NCBI GenBank assembly: GCA_023395435.1
Contig: JAEWZG010000106.1
Coordinates: 1 to 8,914, forward strand
From: Bacillota bacterium
GTDB taxonomy: Bacteria > Bacillota > Clostridia > Oscillospirales > Ruminococcaceae
DNA length: 8,914 nt
Direction: 5' to 3'
Positions 1-6,189 of the stretch are shown here, piece after piece. Within the stretch, counting starts at the first letter, position 1. Every line of letters starts with the position of its first letter. The position numbers and the translations under genes are program-made. Under the pieces are notes generated by a model. That model saw nothing but the letters and a program-made list of their open reading frames with translations. It made no database searches and was not told the DNA's origin.

Positions 1-9
1 TTATGTACT

Positions 10-35
10 GGTCTTGTACAATATTATACAAAACC
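10..35 (-). other. Hairpin downstream of the candidate structured RNA
   Basis: Read on the minus strand, GGUUUUGUA (35-27) pairs with UACAAGACC (18-10) in nine pairs, including one U·G, around an 8-nt loop. No U-run follows, so it does not look like a standard intrinsic terminator. It may be part of the RNA at 50-175, a 3' stem, or an expression platform for a gene beyond the left edge. The same bases form a near-palindrome at 15-32, so a protein operator is an alternative. Confidence 0.3.
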
Positions 36-49
36 GCTATCTGCTGTTT

Positions 50-175
50 TGCATAATGGAGTAATTAAAAGAAAGGCTCCTTTTATGCATTCAGCGGGAT
101 GCGAAAATTATACCGCAATCCGTTTCCAGATTTTCGTTCAGACAGCAACTCCCCGTCTATCTGACACTTTACGCA
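50..175 (-). ncRNA. Candidate structured RNA 3' of pfkA, family not recognised
   Basis: The minus strand between the pfkA stop and the window edge can fold compactly. A closing helix pairs UGCGUAA (175-169) with UUAUGCA (56-50). Inside it is an 8-bp hairpin UCAGAUAG/CUGUCUGA (164-157 with 145-138) with an 11-nt G-rich loop. A stem CGAAAA/UUUUCG (136-131 with 107-102) is capped by UCUG-GAAA-CGGA, a GNRA tetraloop hairpin (130-119). A small GCAU/AUGC hairpin follows. The G-rich loop (GGAGU, 152-148) can pair with ACUCC (62-58), giving a pseudoknot next to the closing helix. The helices contain G·U pairs that become A·C mismatches on the plus strand, which favours minus-strand transcription. No T-box, TPP, SAM, purine, cobalamin or c-di-GMP signature is recognised. 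It could be a riboswitch for a gene beyond the left edge, a small RNA, or the pfkA 3' UTR. The fold was done by eye. Confidence 0.4.
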
Positions 176-219
176 CAATTTTCTACTCTGTATGCTAATA
201 TTAAATATAATAGCCAAAA

Positions 220-1182
220 TTAGAATGATATTTCATCAGCAATCTTATAAAGATCAAATTCAAATTGCTTCTTCATTGATAAAGCTTCCTGAATATCAAA
301 ATCAACAATCTTATTGTCTTGAATTCCTACTACTCTGTTGCCTATTCCCTTTTCAAGAAGTTCAACAGCATAATAGCCAAGCTGTGTGGCAGCAACACGG
401 TCACGTACTGTTGGTGAACCACCACGCTGAACATGTCCGAGAATTGTCGCTCTTGATTCAATACCTGTTCTCTCTTCAATTTCCTTAGCAATCTGTTCAG
501 AATTGCCGATGCCTTCAGAAACAACAACAATGAAATGCTGTTTACCTGTTTTTCTTGTTTCAATCATTTTAGCAATAATATCATCAATACTATATGGAAC
601 TTCAGTTGTTATTACTGATGTAGCACCACAAGCAACACCAGTATTCACTGCAATATAACCAGCATTTCTACCCATAACTTCAACAACGCTGCAACGGTCA
701 TGTGACTGTGCTGTATCGCGAATCTTGTCAACCATTTCAACAGCAGTATTCATTGCTGTATCATAACCGATTGTATATTCAGTACAAGAAATATCATTAT
801 CAATTGTTCCAGGTAATCCAACGCAAGGAATACCAGCCTTTGAAAGGTCAGCAGCTCCTCTGAAAGAACCATCACCACCGATGACAACGATTCCATCAAG
901 ACCAGCTTCAACACAACGCTGTCTTGCTTTTTCTACGCCTTCTGCATATCTAAATTCTGGGCATCTAGCTGTGTATAGTATTGTTCCACCACGTTGAATA
1001 ATATCAGAAACACTTCTCTCATTCATTTCAATCATATCGCCGTGAATAAGTCCGTTGTAACCTCTACGGATACCGATTACCTTCATGCCCTTTCTGATTG
1101 CTGCTCTTGTAACTGAACGAATAGCAGCGTTCATTCCTGGAGCATCTCCTCCACTTGTCAAAATACCTATTGTTTTAGCCAT
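220..1182 (-). CDS. pfkA: ATP-dependent 6-phosphofructokinase
   Basis: This enzyme phosphorylates fructose 6-phosphate to fructose 1,6-bisphosphate with ATP, the committed step of glycolysis, in the cytoplasm as a tetramer. The 320 residues match the usual bacterial PfkA length. Visible motifs are GGDAPGMNAA near residue 11, ARCPEF near 72, GGDGS at 102-106, PGTIDND at 124-130 with the catalytic Asp128, MGRNAGY, VVSEGIG, and GHVQRGGSPT. Gly in GGDGS and Gly in PGTIDND (rather than GGDD and PKT) mark the ATP-using rather than the pyrophosphate-using type. The ATG start is preceded by GGAGG (1190-1194) at normal spacing. The gene is monocistronic from its own promoter as far as the window shows. 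Pyruvate kinase often follows pfkA in Firmicutes, but here the next 219 bases hold no clear gene. Function is very secure. Confidence 0.97.
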   Translation of the reverse strand: MAKTIGILTSGGDAPGMNAAIRSVTRAAIRKGMKVIGIRRGYNGLIHGDMIEMNERSVSDIIQRGGTILYTARCPEFRYAEGVEKARQRCVEAGLDGIVVIGGDGSFRGAADLSKAGIPCVGLPGTIDNDISCTEYTIGYDTAMNTAVEMVDKIRDTAQSHDRCSVVEVMGRNAGYIAVNTGVACGATSVITTEVPYSIDDIIAKMIETRKTGKQHFIVVVSEGIGNSEQIAKEIEERTGIESRATILGHVQRGGSPTVRDRVAATQLGYYAVELLEKGIGNRVVGIQDNKIVDFDIQEALSMKKQFEFDLYKIADEISF

Positions 1183-1231
1183 GATTATTCCTCCAATTTA
1201 TGTAAAGCAATTTTAAATTTTCATTTCTATA

Positions 1232-1260
1232 ATTTTATCACATTTACATTTTAGTGTCAA
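1232..1260 (-). promoter_or_regulatory. Sigma-A type promoter of pfkA
   Basis: On the minus strand, TTGACA (1260-1255) and TAAAAT (1237-1232) are separated by exactly 17 bp, about 50 bp upstream of the pfkA ATG. The box is TTGACACT-(12 nt)-TGATAAAATT. The same two ends at the same spacing recur in the promoter of the zinc-ribbon gene at 7018-7046. Confidence 0.8.
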
Positions 1261-1289
1261 TATGAATAAATACATCTACCTACATAATA

Positions 1290-1328
1290 ACAACTAAACT
1301 TACATAATTATTCTGCCAGTTTAGTTGT
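1290..1328. repeat. Perfect 10-bp inverted repeat upstream of the pfkA promoter
   Basis: ACAACTAAAC (1290-1299) and GTTTAGTTGT (1319-1328) are perfect reverse complements separated by 19 bp. The repeat lies about 30 bp upstream of the pfkA -35 element and is not inside any predicted transcript. It could be a binding site for a dimeric regulator or a remnant hairpin. The surrounding 1261-1436 stretch is very AT-rich and shows no gene. Confidence 0.4.
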
Positions 1329-1405
1329 AAATTATTAATAAACCATACCAATATACATTACATATTAAATCATATATATAATTTAATAATTTTATATTGA
1401 ATTAT

Positions 1406-1432
1406 ATGAGTAGTAAATGTTTTCTTACTCAT
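1406..1432. repeat. Short inverted repeat next to the kinase-gene terminator
   Basis: ATGAGTA (1406-1412) and TACTCAT (1426-1432) are reverse complements around a 13-nt spacer. The repeat lies just beyond the terminator at 1437-1468. In such AT-rich DNA a 7-bp repeat may be chance. A TATAAT on the minus strand nearby lacks a convincing -35 partner. Confidence 0.2.
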
Positions 1433-1436
1433 TGAC

Positions 1437-1468
1437 AAAAGGTGTACATATATCTATGTACACCTTTT
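1437..1468 (-). terminator. Intrinsic terminator of the PASTA pseudokinase gene
   Basis: AAAAGGTGTACATA (1437-1450) and TATGTACACCTTTT (1455-1468) form a perfect 14-bp stem with a TATC loop, starting 18 bases after the stop codon of the gene at 1487-3178. On the minus strand the stem ends in UUUU followed by GUCAAU. The symmetric A/T flanks would also let it work on the plus strand. Confidence 0.85.
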
Positions 1469-1486
1469 ACTTTGATTTTATGCAAA

Positions 1487-3178
1487 TTAATTTATGCCAT
1501 TTTGCGAAACTGAAACATACACAATAAGCTCTTCGTTGTTTGAAACATCAATTGTTCCCGATTTGCTAAGCTGAATAACATATCCTGCCGCTACCTCAGA
1601 AGATTCCATAGGCTGCACTTTATATTTAATTCCTGCTTCGTTAAGCTTGATTACATAATCCTTATCAGTTAAACCTGCGTACTCAGGAATCTGAACATTC
1701 TTCGGACCTTTGCTAACTTTAACGTTTATTTTTGAGCCTGTGTCAACTTCTTTGTTTGCTTCAACATCCTGCTCATATATAATGCCCTTTTCATACTTAT
1801 CATTATAATCGTATGTAGGAATGATTTTCAGATTTTTAGTGTAGAATTCATTCAAGTTCTCATAAACTGAGCCAACAAAGTCAGGTAAAAGAACCTTTTG
1901 CTTGTCATTCTCAGACGAAACATCAACTACAGATGATGACGTTAAAACAGACGAACTTTCGTCAGAAGAAACATCAGCAGAAACCGAAGGATTGTTGTAA
2001 TCATTTTCATTATTTTTATCGTTTTCCCCACCAAGAAAAACGAAAATAAAAATAACAATTAAAATTGCACAAAGCAAAGTTGCACCCATAACAAACAGGA
2101 AAATTCTTGAGCTCTTTACTTTGGCCTCTTTATCTTCAGATAGGTTATTCTTCTTTTGCTGTACTGATTGTTTTGGAATAATAATTGTAGATGTTTCAGA
2201 GCGTTTTGATTCGGAATAATTTGTCTGGTCAAAAAGTCTGGTAACGAGCTCGGTTATAGTCTGAATACGAGCTTTATGGTTAACCTTCAAGCCATTAGTA
2301 ATTACATTTGATACATTTTCTGGAATTCCGCTATTAATTTGAGAAGGTTCAACAAGGCTGTCATTACCTATTCTGCTGATAGATTCAGTAGGTATACATC
2401 CTGAAAGGCATCTATATAGAATAGCTGAAATTGAGTAAACATCTGTCCATGTACCCTGCCAGCTATCTGATGAATACTGTTCAGGTGCTGCAAATCCAGC
2501 AAATAATTCAGGAGCAATATCCGAGTTAGAAGTCCTAGCTGCTGCTGTGCAAAAACCTGAAATTTTAAAATCACCAGTATTAGTATAGTAAATTGTATCA
2601 AGGCTTAAGCCACGATGAATAATTCCGGAATTATGAAGCAGGCTTAATGTAGTAAATATAGGTGGAAAAAGCTTTTTGACATCATGCCATGAAATCTCAC
2701 CCGAATTATCCTGTAGGTAATGCTTGAGTGTTTTACCTTCAACAAATTCAGACACAATATATGACGAATTGTTTTCATTAAACACTTCATAAACTGAGCA
2801 TATATGAGAAAGCGTTCTCATTTTCATAAGCGATTTATGAAGTTCTGAAAACTCTGACATTAGATTCTTATATTGAACCAGCTTGCGTGGATTAATACTT
2901 ATAAGATTACTGCCTGGAACCCTTGTGCAAAGAGTATCTGGAAAAAACTCTCTGACTTCAACTTTTTTATTAGTAACATTATCATATCCGATGTAGGTTG
3001 CGCCTTCACCGTTATAACGAAGTAATTTTCCGACTATATATCTATTATTTAAAATTGTTTTTGGCGGAAGATAAGACGGAAGGTATGGTGTACCATCGTA
3101 ATATCCACATACTGGGCATTTCGGATCATCATCCATCGGACTCATACAACCCATACAGAGCTTTAAATTATTGCCCAT
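1487..3178 (-). CDS. Membrane-anchored PASTA-domain Ser/Thr kinase-like protein, probable pseudokinase
   Basis: The 563 residues read as follows. An N-terminal zinc ribbon has CMGC at 8-11 and CPVCG at 21-25. A kinase fold spans about 45-320, followed by a basic juxtamembrane stretch and one membrane segment at about 359-383. A Ser-rich linker (about 397-425) leads to two outside PASTA domains (about 428-490 and 493-557). The fold is recognised from PEQYSSD after the APE motif (231-233) and from WTDVYSISAILYRCLSG. Catalytic residues are gone: the ATP-binding Lys of VAIK is Arg76 (VEVR), HRD is HRG (188-190) with Thr in place of the Asn of the HRDxxxxN loop, DFG is GFC (208-210), and the Gly-rich loop is degraded. 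PASTA domains bind peptidoglycan fragments or lipid II in PknB/PrkC-type sensors, so an inactive cell-wall sensor or scaffold is the likely role (inference). The ATG has CAGGAGG (3190-3184) at ideal spacing. It has its own promoter and terminator. Confidence 0.9.
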   Translation of the reverse strand: MGNNLKLCMGCMSPMDDDPKCPVCGYYDGTPYLPSYLPPKTILNNRYIVGKLLRYNGEGATYIGYDNVTNKKVEVREFFPDTLCTRVPGSNLISINPRKLVQYKNLMSEFSELHKSLMKMRTLSHICSVYEVFNENNSSYIVSEFVEGKTLKHYLQDNSGEISWHDVKKLFPPIFTTLSLLHNSGIIHRGLSLDTIYYTNTGDFKISGFCTAAARTSNSDIAPELFAGFAAPEQYSSDSWQGTWTDVYSISAILYRCLSGCIPTESISRIGNDSLVEPSQINSGIPENVSNVITNGLKVNHKARIQTITELVTRLFDQTNYSESKRSETSTIIIPKQSVQQKKNNLSEDKEAKVKSSRIFLFVMGATLLCAILIVIFIFVFLGGENDKNNENDYNNPSVSADVSSDESSSVLTSSSVVDVSSENDKQKVLLPDFVGSVYENLNEFYTKNLKIIPTYDYNDKYEKGIIYEQDVEANKEVDTGSKINVKVSKGPKNVQIPEYAGLTDKDYVIKLNEAGIKYKVQPMESSEVAAGYVIQLSKSGTIDVSNNEELIVYVSVSQNGIN

Positions 3179-3207
3179 AAGTACCTCCTGAAAAAATCAT
3201 ATATATT

Positions 3208-3236
3208 ATGATATCAATTTTTTTCTTTAATGTCAA
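3208..3236 (-). promoter_or_regulatory. Sigma-A type promoter of the PASTA pseudokinase gene
   Basis: On the minus strand, TTGACA (3236-3231) and TATCAT (3213-3208) are 17 bp apart, ending 29 bp upstream of the ATG. The leader is therefore very short, with the AGGAGG at 3189-3184. Confidence 0.75.
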
Positions 3237-3291
3237 CTACTATAAGGGCTTTGTTATTATACTGATAAATTTGTTTATAAATTGTAATAAA

Positions 3292-3317
3292 TACAGCACC
3301 CCTTCCGAGGTGCTGTA
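3292..3317 (-). terminator. Intrinsic terminator of the acyl-CoA ligase / isomerase operon
   Basis: TACAGCACC (3292-3300) and GGTGCTGTA (3309-3317) form a perfect 9-bp GC-rich stem with an 8-nt loop. The stem begins 4 bases after the isomerase stop codon. On the minus strand it is followed by UUUAUUACAAUUU, an imperfect U-tract. Confidence 0.8.
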
Positions 3318-3321
3318 GCAA

Positions 3322-4122
3322 TTATTTGATAGATTTTATAAAATTTGAGAAGTGAGAGAAAACAATACCAGCATCCTCTAGATCAGGACACCATCTTTTT
3401 ACCCATTCAAGAGTAATATAAGAATCATAACCATTCTCTTTAAGAATTTCAAGTGATTTCAGAACGGGAACATCACCCTTGCCGATAATTTTGTACTTTA
3501 CATTATCATTTTCCATAACAGAATCCTTAATATGAACATATTTTACATACTTGCCGATATTTGAATATGTTTCTTCAGGATCTTCATTAAAATACCTGTA
3601 TGGATGATGAATATCCCATAGGACACCAGAATTTGTTCTGCCAACAGACTCTATAAATTCCTTCATTACTGATGACTCTGCGAGAATTCCGTTTGTTTCA
3701 ATGAGAGGAATAATTCCCTTCTTTGCCGCATAATCACATATTCTTTGATATGCATAAACAGAAGCACCAATATCAGATTTTTCCGGGTATGGCTTGTTTG
3801 TAATCATAACTCGTATGTATTTTACTCCAAGCTTTGCTGCAAGGTCAGTATAAACCATTGCTTCTCCAAAAACCGATTCAATATGACTTGAATCGCCAAC
3901 ACAAGCACCAGTTGCCAGCATTGAGATTTCCATATTCTTTTTACTTATAAGTTCTTTTGTTTTATCAAGGTTTTCTTCCCTAAAAGGCTTTGCAAAAGGA
4001 GCGAAGACTTCATTCTCAATACCTCTTATTTCAATACCATCAAGGCCTAAATCCTTTGCTGTCGAAATCATTTCTTTAAAGTTCCAGTCAGGACATCCAA
4101 GAGTTGAAAATGCAAATTTCAT
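3322..4122 (-). CDS. Sugar-phosphate isomerase/epimerase-like TIM-barrel protein
   Basis: The 266-residue protein belongs to the xylose isomerase-like TIM barrel family (AP endonuclease 2 fold). Members isomerise or epimerise sugars and related polyols using a divalent metal. Likely metal ligands are Glu142 (LIETNG), Asp170 (WDIHH), His197 (VHIKD) and Glu239 (TLEW). LGLDGIEIRG near residue 25 is the usual first-half signature. There is no signal peptide, so it is cytoplasmic. A TTG seven codons upstream is in frame, but the ATG at 4122 is preferred: AGAAAGG lies about 9 bases before it, and MKFAFSTLG is the normal family N terminus. The gap to the ligase stop is 21 nt and a terminator follows directly, so the two genes are almost certainly cotranscribed under the T-box. 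The substrate cannot be told from the sequence. Confidence 0.85.
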   Translation of the reverse strand: MKFAFSTLGCPDWNFKEMISTAKDLGLDGIEIRGIENEVFAPFAKPFREENLDKTKELISKKNMEISMLATGACVGDSSHIESVFGEAMVYTDLAAKLGVKYIRVMITNKPYPEKSDIGASVYAYQRICDYAAKKGIIPLIETNGILAESSVMKEFIESVGRTNSGVLWDIHHPYRYFNEDPEETYSNIGKYVKYVHIKDSVMENDNVKYKIIGKGDVPVLKSLEILKENGYDSYITLEWVKRWCPDLEDAGIVFSHFSNFIKSIK

Positions 4123-4143
4123 ATTATCAGACCTTTCTATCAA

Positions 4144-5808
4144 TTATGCGGTTACTATGGAAGCTGCATCCTGAAGATTCAGATGCTCAACAGCCCATTC
4201 ACGCATTTTATATTTCATTATCTTTCCAGCAGCGTTCATAGGGAAAGAATCAACAAAAGCAACAAAGCTTGGAACTTTATGCCTTGCCATACTTGCTTTT
4301 ACAAGGTCCTTGACTTCCTGTTCAGTCATTTCTGCACCATCTTTAAGAATAATACACGCCATTACTTCTTCACCGTAGGTTTTACTTGGTACGCCAATAA
4401 CCTGTACATCCTTTACTTTATCTACTGTGTAGAGGAACTCTTCAATTTCCTTAGGATAGATATTTTCACCACCACGGATTATCATATCCTTAATTCTTCC
4501 TGTAATCTTATAATAACCGTTTTCATCAACAATTGCAAGGTCTCCTGAATGCAACCAGCCATCTTCGTCAATAGCCTGACTTGTTGCTTCCTCCATTTTG
4601 TAGTACCCCTTCATTATATTATAACCACGGGCACAAAATTCCCCAGGGACATTTGGCGGACAAGTTTCACCAGTTTCAGGGTCAACAATTTTTGCCTCAA
4701 TCCCCTGCATAACTCTTCCGACAGTTGAAACACGATGTTCAAGACTGTCATCAACTGTAGTCTGTGTACAAACTGGCGATGCCTCTGTCTGGCCGTAGCA
4801 TATAGTAATTTCTCTCATGTTCATCTGCTCAACAACCTGTGTCATAACCTTAACAGGGCAAGGTGATCCTGCCATTATGCCAGTTCTCATATGACTGAAA
4901 TCATAATCCTTGAATGTAGGCTGCTCAAGTAATGCAATGAACATTGTCGGAACACCGTGGAATGCTGTGCATTTTTCCTTTGTTATTGCATCAAGAACTT
5001 TTACAGGGCTGAAGTAATCAACAGGAACCATTGATGTTGCATGTGTAAGACAAGCCATTATAGCAAGTACAAGTCCAAAGCAATGGAAAAAAGGAACAAC
5101 AATACAAAGTCTATCCTCATGAGTAAATTTCATATTATCGCCTATACAGCGTCCATTATTGACAATATTATAGTGTGTAAGCATAACTCCCTTCGGGAAG
5201 CCAGTTGTACCAGATGTGTACTGCATATTAACAACATCGTGTGGATCAAGAGATTTAGATACTTCATTAAACATCATGTCATATTCTTCATTTACATCCT
5301 GTGTAAGCTCTTTGAAATTCATCATGCCAGAAGGTGTTTCATCACCTGCAACAATCACAGATTTGAGGAATGGTAAAGAATCGTCACTGTAATTATTCGG
5401 CTCACTGTCTTTAAGCTTCGGACAAAGTTCATTAACAATCTGAATATAGTTTACATCCTTAAAACCCTGATTCATAACAAGAACTTTAGTATCAGACTGC
5501 CTTAATAAATATTCAAGCTCGAAAACTTTATAGTTTGTATTAACTGTTACAAGAATTGCACCAATTTTTGTTGTTGCAAATAAGGTAAGCAACCATTCAG
5601 GTGTGTTTGTTGCCCATATAGCGACGTGGTCGCCTTTTCTGACACCAATTCTCAGAAAGTTCTTTGCAACCTTTTCAACCTCTTCATTAAATTCCTTCCA
5701 GGTTCTTTTATAGTCCCTGTCTGTGTAAGTAATTGCATTATCATTAGGATATTCTTCTGCAACTTTACTCAACAGATCTCCTACTGTGATTGACCAGAGT
5801 TTTTCCAT
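4144..5808 (-). CDS. AMP-forming acyl-CoA synthetase (fatty-acid/carboxylate-CoA ligase) under a leucine T-box
   Basis: This is an ANL-superfamily enzyme that activates a carboxylic acid with ATP to an acyl-adenylate and transfers it to CoA. Numbering is from the ATG at 5808 (554 residues). The P-loop YTSGTTGFPKG is at 197-207, the A5 motif YGQTEAS at 338-344, and the ATP-ribose Asp lies in HSGDL at about 422. The hinge and A8 motif run through GRIKDMIIRGGENIYP at 437-452, and the adenylation Lys is at about 529 in AAGKIMK. Length and motifs fit medium-chain or branched-chain fatty-acyl-CoA ligases (FadD/AcsF-like). A GTG at 5817 is in frame, but GGUGAUC (5818-5812) can pair with the 16S 3' end and is correctly spaced for the ATG, so the ATG is chosen. 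The gene follows a T-box leader with a CUC specifier, so expression should rise when charged tRNA-Leu is scarce. Isovalerate is the inferred substrate; activity on other short branched or longer acids is possible. Confidence 0.9.
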   Translation of the reverse strand: MEKLWSITVGDLLSKVAEEYPNDNAITYTDRDYKRTWKEFNEEVEKVAKNFLRIGVRKGDHVAIWATNTPEWLLTLFATTKIGAILVTVNTNYKVFELEYLLRQSDTKVLVMNQGFKDVNYIQIVNELCPKLKDSEPNNYSDDSLPFLKSVIVAGDETPSGMMNFKELTQDVNEEYDMMFNEVSKSLDPHDVVNMQYTSGTTGFPKGVMLTHYNIVNNGRCIGDNMKFTHEDRLCIVVPFFHCFGLVLAIMACLTHATSMVPVDYFSPVKVLDAITKEKCTAFHGVPTMFIALLEQPTFKDYDFSHMRTGIMAGSPCPVKVMTQVVEQMNMREITICYGQTEASPVCTQTTVDDSLEHRVSTVGRVMQGIEAKIVDPETGETCPPNVPGEFCARGYNIMKGYYKMEEATSQAIDEDGWLHSGDLAIVDENGYYKITGRIKDMIIRGGENIYPKEIEEFLYTVDKVKDVQVIGVPSKTYGEEVMACIILKDGAEMTEQEVKDLVKASMARHKVPSFVAFVDSFPMNAAGKIMKYKMREWAVEHLNLQDAASIVTA

Positions 5809-5861
5809 TATGATCACCCATTCTTTTAAAATATAGTTTTCCTTTTCAGCTAATTTTCTGC

Positions 5862-6151
5862 AATAAAAAAAGCTTCATCTCACATAAGAGACGAAGCTTG
5901 AAAGTTCCGTGGTACCACTCTAATTGTTGTAATATTAAAATACTACAACCACTCATTGCATCAATTAATGCTGTTCCCTGTATCGGTGGACATCCGTTTA
6001 AACCTACTAAAATAATTGTTCAGTTTAACTGCTCGGAGGTGAGTTCAAATCGGATGAAGTGCCGTTTCGCAGAAAACAACGGCTCTCTGAAACTGTCATC
6101 AGAAAATACTATTCCTCTTCAACGCATTACATTATTAACTTGTAAGATTAT
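5862..6151 (-). promoter_or_regulatory. T-box riboswitch leader, probable leucine (CUC) specifier
   Basis: The minus-strand T-box motif AGAGUGGUACCACGGAA (5921-5905) is close to the consensus AGGGUGGUACCGCG, and an intrinsic terminator follows it. Stem I is visible. GAGG (6117-6114) pairs with CCUC (6039-6036) and GAUGA pairs with UCAUC above it. Between them is an internal loop with AGUA (6110-6107) on one side and GAA-CUC-A (6046-6040) on the other, the loop-E layout in which the triplet after GAA is the specifier. CUC reads leucine. CAGAGAGC (6089-6082) and the apical hairpin GCCGUU/AACGGC follow. Stem III is GUUGUAGUAU/AUAUUACAAC (5949-5940 with 5935-5926). The T-box base after UGG is U, which pairs with discriminator A73, as in tRNA-Leu; this argues against Asn or Ser readings in other frames, whose tRNAs usually carry G73. 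Confidence 0.93.
5865..5899 (-). terminator. T-box attenuator terminator
   Basis: On the minus strand, AAGCUUCGUCUC (5899-5888) pairs with GAGAUGAAGCUU (5881-5870) in 12 pairs with one G·U, with a 6-nt loop and a run of U. The antiterminator made with the T-box bulge upstream would compete with it when uncharged tRNA is bound. It is the only terminator seen between the zinc-ribbon gene and the ligase gene. Confidence 0.92.
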
Positions 6152-6157
6152 GAATAT

Positions 6158-6186
6158 ATTGTATATTATTTCTTCTGGTTTGTCAA
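6158..6186 (-). promoter_or_regulatory. Sigma-A type promoter of the T-box operon
   Basis: On the minus strand, TTGACA (6186-6181) and TACAAT (6163-6158) are exactly 17 bp apart, placing the transcript start near 6151, just before the T-box stem I. The -35 begins only 3 bases after the stop codon of the zinc-ribbon gene. Confidence 0.85.
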
Positions 6187-6189
6187 GAG

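Noticed and set aside
50..175. Possible 6S RNA, THF, fluoride or ZTP riboswitch
   Set aside because: The branched fold lacks the long rod and central bubble of 6S RNA, and the conserved core sequences of the three riboswitches are not found in order.
1..180. Possible SRP RNA, because CCGCAATCCG and GGGGAGTT both resemble SRP RNA pieces
   Set aside because: The two pieces are on opposite strands and the fold does not make the long SRP hairpin, so the likeness is chance.
192..563. Open frames on both strands inside the end of pfkA
   Set aside because: They lie entirely or mostly over the well-supported pfkA frame, have no ribosome binding site of their own, and encode low-complexity shadow peptides.
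4120..4143. TTG start seven codons upstream for the isomerase
   Set aside because: The added residues do not fit the family N terminus, and the AGAAAGG site is placed for the internal ATG.
6038..6046. Other frames of the T-box specifier: AAC (Asn), ACU (Thr), UCA (Ser)
   Set aside because: The loop-E layout places the triplet directly after GAA and before A, giving CUC. The U after UGG in the T-box fits discriminator A73, not the G73 usual for Asn and Ser tRNAs. Thr cannot be excluded on that last point alone.
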